Source: Candidatus Geocrenenecus huangii (GTDB lineage: Archaea; Thermoproteota; Nitrososphaeria_A; Caldarchaeales; Wolframiiraptoraceae). Taken from it: a stretch of DNA of 63,539 bases. The notes under the pieces were generated by a model. That model made no database searches, had not been told where the DNA came from, and worked only from the letters and a program-made list of their open reading frames with translations. Where the stretch lies: NCBI GenBank assembly GCA_023268155.1, contig JALNKM010000008.1, positions 1 to 63,539 of the forward strand, in the 5' to 3' direction. Shown one piece after another: positions 55,331 to 63,539 of this stretch; the first letter of the stretch is position 1, and the number at the start of each line of letters is the position of its first letter. The position numbers and the translations under genes are program-made.

Positions 55331-56293
55331 ATGGTTGAAGTATATGGACTTCTAGTTGGAGCTTACTCTAGAAGCGAGTACTTGATTAAGTCTTTCAGAG
55401 AGTTTTTTAAGAAGAAGCTGGAGAGAGATGAATTAAGGAAGAGAGTTTTAGAAGAGGCTAGAAGAATTGTTGAACTCCAGGTTGAGGCCGGCTTAAGATA
55501 CGTCATAGATGGTATGCTTGAGTGGCATGACCTTCTTAGACCTATAGCTGAGAATCTTGCAGGAGTTGAAGTAGATGGGTTGGCAAGATGGTTTGATAAC
55601 AATGCATTCTACAAAAAACCGATAATAACTGGAAGGATTTATAGAAAGGGTGGCATACTCTCGGAATATGTCTATCCTGGTTTAGTGTCTCCTGGAAGAT
55701 GGAAGCTGGTACTACCCGACCCCTACACGTTTATATCGCTTTCAGAGAATAGAAGCGGGCTGAAGAATGATGATCTGCTCTTCCAGTATGCTGAGGCTCT
55801 TAACAGCGAGCTGCTCGAGCTCCAGAAGAAATATACTTTAGGTCAGGTTCAGCTTAGTGCTCCATCTCTTGTATGGCGTAGATTGGATAAAGATGTACTG
55901 GAGGTTGTCGGCGAAGCTGTAGCGGAGATGCTTAAAGGCGTAGTTGCTGAGAAGATGTTGTATGTATATTTTGGTGATGGATTAAACGCTCTACCAACCA
56001 TTCTAGACTATGAAGTGGATGTCGTGGGATTCGATTTAACATATACGAATATTATTTTGCTCGCTGAGTATGATGTGGAAAGGATAGCTCTAGGGATAAT
56101 AGATGGCAGGAATAGTCTTAGAGAAGATGCTGAGGTGGTAATAAAGAAGATCGATAAGTATCTCGATAAGAGAGAGCCTGAAACACTATATGTTACACCC
56201 AGCTGTGAGCTGGAGTTCTTACCTGTGGATATTGCCGACGAGAAGGTCAAGTTGATCTCCGAGATATTGGGGAGAATAGGTGGTGGAGAATGA
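55331..56293 (+). CDS. MetE-like TIM-barrel paralogue without a complete zinc site
   Basis: 320 residues with weak but continuous similarity to the MetE-type protein encoded just downstream. Where that protein has LHVCYSD, this one has LYVYFGD (Tyr211, Tyr213), and SIEC is replaced by GFDL. Only Cys292 (PSCELEFLP) remains. Two such genes in tandem are common in Thermoproteota. The first may bind folate or corrinoid methyl donors or be a structural partner. It overlaps the next gene by four bases. Confidence 0.7.
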   Translation: MVEVYGLLVGAYSRSEYLIKSFREFFKKKLERDELRKRVLEEARRIVELQVEAGLRYVIDGMLEWHDLLRPIAENLAGVEVDGLARWFDNNAFYKKPIITGRIYRKGGILSEYVYPGLVSPGRWKLVLPDPYTFISLSENRSGLKNDDLLFQYAEALNSELLELQKKYTLGQVQLSAPSLVWRRLDKDVLEVVGEAVAEMLKGVVAEKMLYVYFGDGLNALPTILDYEVDVVGFDLTYTNIILLAEYDVERIALGIIDGRNSLREDAEVVIKKIDKYLDKREPETLYVTPSCELEFLPVDIADEKVKLISEILGRIGGGE

Positions 56294-57414
56294 GGCTCTT
56301 CCCAACTCAGGAAGTAGGTAGTCTATCCCGTGCACCATTCCTAAAGAAGATTACGCCTAGTGTTATAGAGGAGACGAAGAGGTGGGGTGAGAAACTAAAT
56401 GTAGAGGAGCTCGATAGACTCCTATCTATCTTGAAGAAAGGTAAGATGACGTCCGAGGATGAAGCAATACTGTATGATTATGCTTCATTGTTCGCTATAA
56501 GGTTCTTCGAGTCAGCCGGCCTAGATGTTGTGTGGGATGGTGAGCAGAAGCGTGTAGAGATGTATGAGCACCCTTTAAAATATGTTGAGGGCGTAAAGTT
56601 TCTCGGAGTAGTTAAAGTTTGGGATGCGGAGTTTTATAGGAAGGCATCTTTTACAGATTCTCCAATATTGGTTAGGCCATATCATCTAGAGGAGTTCCTG
56701 TTTGTAAAGTCTAAAGCTAGGAGGGAAGTAAAGATTCCATTGACCGGCGCGTATACTCTCGCTGACTGGTCATTTGATGAATACTATATCAGGAAGTACC
56801 TGGATCTCGATGACCCTGTGCAGGCTAGGTTGAAAGCAAAGGAGGAGATGGTTCTAGATATAGCTAGGAAGATTATTAGGCCGAATATTGTAAGCTTGGT
56901 TGAGGCTGGGGCTAGAAGGATACAGATAGATGAGCCTGCTGTAACTAGTAAGCCTTGGGAGGTCCCTCTAATGGTTGAAGCGTTGAACGAGTCTATTAAG
57001 GGGGTGAACGCTATAGTAACCCTGCATGTCTGCTATAGCGATTATACGAAGCTCTTCCCGTACATAGCTGATGCGAAGATAAACCAAGTATCAATAGAAT
57101 GCGCAAATAGAGATAGTAGAGAGCCTGGATTATCGGATGAAGCGCGGGTGGGATACGGCGTAGTAGAGTATTTTAGAGAATATGCTAGATGGCTTGAAGT
57201 AGCTCCGGGAGTAATAGATGTACATACAGATTTCGTTGAGCCTAGTGAGCTGGTTAGAGATAGGCTGGTCTACGTAGCGAAGAGGCATGGAGATGAATCG
57301 AAGATCATTGCATGTAATGATTGTGGGCTTAGAACTAGGAGTTGGGATATAGCGTACATGAAAGAGAAGAATCTTGTTAAGGGAGCAATGATGGCTGAAG
57401 AATTCTTTAAGTGA
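56290..57414 (+). CDS. metE: Core methionine synthase, MetE type
   Basis: 374 residues, corresponding to the C-terminal catalytic half of cobalamin-independent methionine synthase. Zinc ligands are His246 and Cys248 (LHVCYSD), Glu270 (SIEC) and Cys345 (NDCGLRTR). IDEPAV (213-218) is the usual homocysteine-binding region. Short archaeal core-MetE enzymes take methyl from a corrinoid or an unknown donor and not from polyglutamyl-folate. It is the last gene before the CRISPR leader. Confidence 0.9.
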   Translation: MRLFPTQEVGSLSRAPFLKKITPSVIEETKRWGEKLNVEELDRLLSILKKGKMTSEDEAILYDYASLFAIRFFESAGLDVVWDGEQKRVEMYEHPLKYVEGVKFLGVVKVWDAEFYRKASFTDSPILVRPYHLEEFLFVKSKARREVKIPLTGAYTLADWSFDEYYIRKYLDLDDPVQARLKAKEEMVLDIARKIIRPNIVSLVEAGARRIQIDEPAVTSKPWEVPLMVEALNESIKGVNAIVTLHVCYSDYTKLFPYIADAKINQVSIECANRDSREPGLSDEARVGYGVVEYFREYARWLEVAPGVIDVHTDFVEPSELVRDRLVYVAKRHGDESKIIACNDCGLRTRSWDIAYMKEKNLVKGAMMAEEFFK

Positions 57415-57680
57415 TTGAATAAAAATAAACTAGATAGATCTTGAACAAAATATACTAGTAGGTCCCTTTCTCGAGGTTACAACAGTTAACATAGTTTTCT
57501 TAGTTAACAAGTTTGAGAAGGAGATAATGTCTCTTTCAGGTAATACGTTCACTCATCATATTACGTAAGGTTTATTAACTGGCTTATTTTCTTTATAAGT
57601 GAATTCCCAGATTAGGGACTTTCTGAAGATTAGAGTTCTGAATGCTTGAATAGAGGCTTAAAAAGCCGAAAAACAATACG
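57415..57680 (+). promoter_or_regulatory. CRISPR leader
   Basis: A 266-base A/T-rich region between metE and the first repeat. The repeat 3' end ATTGAAAG matches the usual 8-base crRNA handle of crenarchaeal arrays, which orients the array on the plus strand and puts the leader here. A TTTATAAGT element at about 57592-57600 is a candidate promoter. GTTAAC occurs twice 12 bases apart (57487-57492 and about 57505-57510), and GGCTTAAAAAGCC (about 57655-57667) is a small palindrome just before the array. Confidence 0.7.
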
Positions 57681-60600
57681 GAATCTCATAAAGAGAATTG
57701 AAAGTTGGAGGAGGGCTTTGAAGAGCTGTGGAAACGTAAGCATAGAATCTCATAAAGAGAATTGAAAGAACAATAGTGATTCTTTCGACGTGGACTCGAT
57801 CATGACGGCGTGAATCTCATAAAGAGAATTGAAAGTTTCCTCATATTATATAATGTATTAACTTTATTCAGAAATTCTGAATCTCATAAAGAGAATTGAA
57901 AGGACTATTATGAGCTGGCGAGGCAAAGGGTTCTGTCGGAGGCGGAAGAATCTCATAAAGAGAATTGAAAGTAGCCCTCGCTCCAAGGCTTCTTAGGGTT
58001 CCTGATGCCGAGAATCTCATAAAGAGAATTGAAAGAATTCAACCTTAGAAATTTTGAATGCCAAAGTTATGTAGTCTTGAATCTCATAAAGAGAATTGAA
58101 AGTGGAAGGAGATTATATTTTCATAATCGATGATGATGAAAGAATCTCATAAAGAGAATTGAAAGTGGGTAAGGATATGCGTGCATGGTACTTTTTAGCG
58201 TTGTGGTGAATCTCATAAAGAGAATTGAAAGTCAAACAATACTTGTTGAGCAGGCCGAAGGCCACATCTGAGACGAATCTCATAAAGAGAATTGAAAGCG
58301 ATGATCGTGGACTTACCCGTCTGTCTGCCCGCGCAGACAACGAATCTCATAAAGAGAATTGAAAGTGAACAACGTGGATGAGGTTCTGAAACTATTGAGG
58401 AGAGAATCTCATAAAGAGAATTGAAAGAACCTATATCCACGATAGTATTCAGCTCTCTTCCTCCTCATTTGAATCTCATAAAGAGAATTGAAAGGAGACG
58501 GTAAAAATAACTGAGAGGATTTGGAGCAAAGCATTGAATCTCATAAAGAGAATTGAAAGTCCTCGACACGTATAGCCCTGGATTCGAGAAGAACGCTGAA
58601 TCTCATAAAGAGAATTGAAAGTGAGGTTGGAGAGGTTGTTGAGCATATAGTTAGCATACCTAGAATCTCATAAAGAGAATTGAAAGTCATCGACTCTTTT
58701 AACCTCTACGCCCTCGTTTTCAGGAATCTGGAATCTCATAAAGAGAATTGAAAGTGATAACGTATTTCTTTCCACCTACAGTTACTTCTTTTCGGAATCT
58801 CATAAAGAGAATTGAAAGCCTCTCAAAACATTTTTTATAATGTTTGATGCGAAAGACGAATCTCATAAAGAGAATTGAAAGAACGATTTCTGGAAGGCCA
58901 GATACCACTCATCAATGTAGTTGGAATCTCATAAAGAGAATTGAAAGTTTATTCCCGAATCAATACTTTTGCTCATGTCTTTCTCATGAATCTCATAAAG
59001 AGAATTGAAAGTATAGTCCACCATGAAAAGCTTAAATCCTTTGAAGTATTGGTAGAATCTCATAAAGAGAATTGAAAGGAGCTTCACCTCCTCTCCCTCC
59101 TGTTGCTCTTCTCGCAGAACTGGAATCTCATAAAGAGAATTGAAAGTGATTGTTATCGTGATCTTGAGGTCTGACCTCTCATTCGAATCTCATAAAGAGA
59201 ATTGAAAGTCATCTCTCGTATGATGGAAAAAGGTAGGGAATTCTATCTAGGAATCTCATAAAGAGAATTGAAAGATTTATTCATGATTTCAAAGTTTTTG
59301 CGTGTGATGGGTATTGAATCTCATAAAGAGAATTGAAAGAACACTTTAACGCCCTTGGAAAATTTAAGAATCGAAAACATGAATCTCATAAAGAGAATTG
59401 AAAGTTTTCCACGTCACCAACGCATACTTCATCATCATCAATCATGAATCTCATAAAGAGAATTGAAAGCCTCCAACATCCACTACTCCAGTAAATTCCT
59501 CTACTACCTCGAATCTCATAAAGAGAATTGAAAGTAAAATTAGTTTACTAAAGTAATAAGCCAAAATATATTATGCTGAATCTCATAAAGAGAATTGAAA
59601 GATTCCATTCCACTTGATACCACTTACCAATTTCTGCGTTTGAATCTCATAAAGAGAATTGAAAGTCAACCTTATCAATCATTCCTCTTTCTTCAAAAAA
59701 CTTTAGAATCTCATAAAGAGAATTGAAAGATATCCATTTCTAAACATCTCGTGTATTCTTTCCCCGTTGCGAATCTCATAAAGAGAATTGAAAGGCAACG
59801 AAATGCTTAGCTGTTGGTCGCTTATTCCATTGTTTTCTAGTAAGAATCTCATAAAGAGAATTGAAAGTTTTTTCTATTGGTGGTACATTTGCATTTATTG
59901 CATGGTTGAGAATCTCATAAAGAGAATTGAAAGTTATAGCATGGCCCCACATATAACAATGCAAGACCTTGAGGGGGAATCTCATAAAGAGAATTGAAAG
60001 ATTAGCCTATCAGCTAGTGGCTCGCCTCGTCCGGCCATATCGGAATCTCATAAAGAGAATTGAAAGAGATATCCCCACTCCCGCATCTTGTTGAATATGT
60101 TCGCCATGAATCTCATAAAGAGAATTGAAAGTGGACGAGGCCGCATTCATGCCAGAGGAAGTAATATCGAATCTCATAAAGAGAATTGAAAGTAAATATC
60201 TAGAAAAGAATAATGTAGATGTTAGAGTTTTCTCAGAATCTCATAAAGAGAATTGAAAGTAAGTTTACCGTCTATAATCATCTTGTATAGTTTTATGTTA
60301 TTGAATCTCATAAAGAGAATTGAAAGTTTTCCAGATGGTAGCATTATGTTCTTGTATCCTTTTGCTAGAATCTCATAAAGAGAATTGAAAGGGCCGAAGA
60401 ATAAAGCATACTGCTCGAATTGGGCTATCGTGGCCATAGAATCTCATAAAGAGAATTGAAAGATAAGGTTTCCGAGCGGGTGCCAGCTCATGGTCCACAC
60501 CGCCGCATACGGAATCTCATAAAGAGAATTGAAAGAATATCTAAAAAGCCAAGGGTGGAAAGAAATTCAATTAACGAATCTCATAAAGAGAATTGAAAGC

Positions 60601-63159
60601 GGAACTCGAGGCCACGGATCACGTTCACGCCATCGAGCTGGCGAATCTCATAAAGAGAATTGAAAGTCAAGATTGTGGCGTTATGGAGTATCGGCACATA
60701 TTTTTATGAATCTCATAAAGAGAATTGAAAGTGTAGTTGTGGCCACAACCTAAATTATGTAGTTGTGGCCACAGAATCTCATAAAGAGAATTGAAAGAGC
60801 GTGTCTTCTAAACCTTTAGTCCACTCTGGGCTAGAGGAATCTCATAAAGAGAATTGAAAGAGTAACTAGCTTTCAGGTATCCGCAACATTCACATCTATA
60901 CAGAATCTCATAAAGAGAATTGAAAGATCCTTCCAATACCCTTCTCCCCTTCTGTGCACACCCTTACGTGGAATCTCATAAAGAGAATTGAAAGTTGTTG
61001 TAAAGTGGCTCTCCATAGACTTTATTCAAGCCCTCTAGAATCTCATAAAGAGAATTGAAAGTCCATGCCATTAAACACTCTCCAGTCGTCGCCTATACCA
61101 TTCGTGAATCTCATAAAGAGAATTGAAAGCTAAATCAACTAAAGAGAATTTGGGGTTAGTTTGGGTTATGCCGAATCTCATAAAGAGAATTGAAAGACAT
61201 AGACATAACGTTGACTGTAGCTAATGACTAAACCATGCACGAATCTCATAAAGAGAATTGAAAGCTTGGATTTTTAGATGGGTCTGGTGTCAAGACGTGT
61301 GCATTGAATCTCATAAAGAGAATTGAAAGTCAACCCAAACAAGCTATTCCCGTCCCGCATAGAGTGCAAGAATCTCATAAAGAGAATTGAAAGTTACGAG
61401 AAAAGTATGGAGACGACTGTCATGATAAGCTAATGAATCTCATAAAGAGAATTGAAAGTCATCTGAAAGAAAAGTTTTGAGGTTGTTCACCTGCATGGAA
61501 TCTCATAAAGAGAATTGAAAGTCTACACGGCATGCATTTATCCCCCGCTCTTCTAACGAATCTCATAAAGAGAATTGAAAGTTCAGCTTTTGGATAGCAA
61601 TCCGCAGCTCGGTTAAGGCTGTGAATCTCATAAAGAGAATTGAAAGACGATTTGCTGTGAATTTTTTCCCCAAAACGCTACTCTGGCCATGAATCTCATA
61701 AAGAGAATTGAAAGTCTAACCCTGTACTCCAGTTCCTGAAGCTCTGGATCGCTGTCCCTAGAATCTCATAAAGAGAATTGAAAGTCAAAATGTGGTTAGA
61801 TGATTCATCAAACGCCTGCTGGATACCGAATCTCATAAAGAGAATTGAAAGTGAAATATATTATTCCATCATCCCAATTAGCCCACCAATCTGAATCTCA
61901 TAAAGAGAATTGAAAGTTTTGATAATGATGCTTTCGTTAGGTCTCTCATCTGTGAATCTCATAAAGAGAATTGAAAGTTTGGCAACTTCTGATCGTATTG
62001 TATAGGAGGGGTATATGGGAATCTCATAAAGAGAATTGAAAGCCATGAACAACAAACATAATCCATTCCTTTTTATTTACCTCGAATCTCATAAAGAGAA
62101 TTGAAAGAGGATATCCGGCAGATAATATTTGACGCTGTTGCTTCCGTTTCGAATCTCATAAAGAGAATTGAAAGTTCTCAAGTTCACTGAGCTGTTTTGA
62201 CACTGAGTATATTGACCACTTGCGAATCTCATAAAGAGAATTGAAAGTGTCCAGCTCCCGCTTGAGCCGAGTCCACAATCGCGGTTGTAGAATCTCATAA
62301 AGAGAATTGAAAGATTCTATATCGAGTCAAAAGGGGGAATGAGGGAATGAGGAATCTCATAAAGAGAATTGAAAGACGTAGTCCCCGCTCTCTGACAATA
62401 AGAACCTTCTCTTAGCGAATCTCATAAAGAGAATTGAAAGTCTTAGATATTTTGTTCGAGAAGGAACAGAAGTAATAGTAGTCATATGAATCTCATAAAG
62501 AGAATTGAAAGACGTCACGCATCCGTGGACCGTTACGGCTGGAAGCAGCTGAATCTCATAAAGAGAATTGAAAGTAGAATGTGTAGTCCTCGAACAGTAG
62601 CTCCAGCTCAGCGTCAGAATCTCATAAAGAGAATTGAAAGATTACTTCTTTACCGAGAAAAAGAAGGAGACTGAGAAGGGAATCTCATAAAGAGAATTGA
62701 AAGTCTCAATACTGCTAACCATGGTCTACTCCTACAGGCGAATCTCATAAAGAGAATTGAAAGAAAATCTTCAGCGGTTCTGAAGAAAGATGATTGTGAA
62801 AGAATCTCATAAAGAGAATTGAAAGAAAATTGTTGAAGGGAAAAGAAGAATGATGGTTACGGTCAGGTATGAATCTCATAAAGAGAATTGAAAGTTTATA
62901 TCTTCTCTTTCTTACTAAATCTTTAATTATCTGTTGAATCTCATAAAGAGAATTGAAAGATGTTTTGGGTAGAGATCCCGCCGAGTATCTTTTCCATCCA
63001 AGAATCTCATAAAGAGAATTGAAAGTCGAGACTATGTCCCCTTTGTGAACAATCTCCTCTATTTCTGGGTGAATCTCATAAAGAGAATTGAAAGAAAATG
63101 CTTTTTTTAAGCTGTTTTCCACAAATTTTTTATTCGAATCTCATAAAGAGAATTGAAAG
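57681..63159 (+). CRISPR. CRISPR array, 84 repeats and 83 spacers
   Basis: The 24-base repeat begins GAATCTCA and ends ATTGAAAG. I counted 84 copies; every one I read is exact, including the last. Spacers are about 36-49 bases. The repeat holds a weak hairpin (TCTC-ATAAA-GAGA). The repeat resembles those of Thermoproteales arrays served by type I-A or III systems; the type is inference, as no cas gene is in the window. No degenerate repeat marks the distal end. Confidence 0.98.
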
Positions 63160-63266
63160 ATAATCACATAGTTCATTTCCTCTACTTTCACTCTAATATT
63201 CTAGTACACCTGAATTTTAAAGTAATATGGAGAGGCAAGCGAAAGTTATTAATTACTTAGATTTGT

Positions 63267-63539
63267 TTATTCATTCTTCCCATCTTTTAAATTGTTGTTA
63301 GAAGTCTTACTTAGGAAGTCTTTGTCGGTTGAGTTGCTGCTTGCTGTCTTCTTGTTTATCTCCGCTTTGATCTCATCCAATGTCTTACCATATGTTTGAA
63401 TATTAAGCATTTTCGCGAACCTTATTATATGCTCATCTTGGGATTCTTGTCTATTTTCAGAGATTTGCTCCGATAGTTGAGATTCTGCCTCCTCTATTGT
63501 TCTAGATTCTTTCTCGATCTGCTCAATTAATGTTGATGA
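63267..63539 (-). CDS. Partial coiled-coil protein running off the right edge
   Basis: The minus strand is open from the edge (63539) to TAA at 63267-63269: 90 residues with no start in view. The sequence begins LIEQIEKESRTIEEAESQL and ends in a polar Ser/Asn-rich tail (SKTSNNNLKDGKNE). Highly charged, coiled-coil-prone, no cysteines. It points toward the CRISPR array. Adjacent position makes a cas-related gene conceivable but nothing in it shows that. Confidence 0.65.
   Translation of the reverse strand, partial: SSTLIEQIEKESRTIEEAESQLSEQISENRQESQDEHIIRFAKMLNIQTYGKTLDEIKAEINKKTASSNSTDKDFLSKTSNNNLKDGKNE

Noticed and set aside
57681-63159. Many 60-125 codon open frames across the array, with recurring peptides such as NLIKRIES, FNSLYEI and LSILFMRF.
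   Set aside because: They are the translated CRISPR repeat joined to spacers; the repeat has no stop in several frames. They are not genes.

Overview
This window is archaeal and most likely comes from a thermophilic member of the Thermoproteota (TACK) lineage. It carries sn-glycerol-1-phosphate dehydrogenase, an A-type ATP synthase, a mevalonate cluster of the archaeal thiolase/HMG-CoA synthase/DUF35 type, archaeal tRNA-splicing endonuclease, a Vps4/CdvC-type ATPase, a eukaryote-like ubiquitin-activating (E1-like) enzyme with RING proteins, and a crenarchaeal-style CRISPR array. The E1/RING set recalls Caldarchaeales (Aigarchaeota), but I cannot fix the taxon without a search.

Layout. (a) 1-9.1 kb is accessory. 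A broken DDE transposase lies at the left edge. A G+C-rich tetrathionate/polysulfide-reductase-type molybdoenzyme operon (ttrB-ttrC-ttrA-torD-like) follows. Then come a small membrane ORF interrupted by a stop, inverted repeats, three hypothetical genes and a frameshifted IS110-like relic with a structured 3' end. (b) 9.7-14.3 kb: A-type ATP synthase subunits B and A. Subunit A carries an intein in its P-loop whose homing-endonuclease acids are lost. (c) 14.5-24.2 kb: two divergent operons (J1-J2-K-N-L-M and A-B-C-D-H-I) for a complex-I-shaped membrane enzyme whose D and B subunits keep [NiFe]-hydrogenase signatures. (d) 24.2-31 kb: Vps4/CdvC ATPase, HypD, E1-like enzyme with a C-terminal ubiquitin-fold domain, a small RING protein, two convergent coiled-coil genes and a four-helix membrane RING protein. 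(e) 31-42 kb: GlyRS, tRNA endonuclease, spermidine synthesis, G1P dehydrogenase, the pstSCAB-phoU operon and extra PhoU-like proteins. (f) 43-46 kb: mevalonate entry genes and an Lrp regulator. (g) 46-50 kb: hydrogenase maturation (MinD-type HypB-like, HypA, HypF). (h) 50-57.4 kb: another AbrB-PhoU protein, HdrCBA, and a MetE pair. (i) 57.4-63.2 kb: leader and an 84-repeat CRISPR array. A partial coiled-coil gene runs off the right edge.

How it fits together. The energy genes point to an anaerobic or facultative hydrogen/sulfur metabolism. The complex-I-like hydrogenase would couple H2 chemistry to ion translocation, the A-type ATPase would use the gradient, HypA/B/D/F would build the NiFe site, HdrABC would handle thiol/disulfide or bifurcating electron flow, and the Ttr-like enzyme would reduce an external sulfur (or arsenic/selenium) compound. 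The most striking parts are the ubiquitin-like E1/RING locus with a membrane-bound RING protein and the hydrogenase that looks like complete complex I minus its NADH module.
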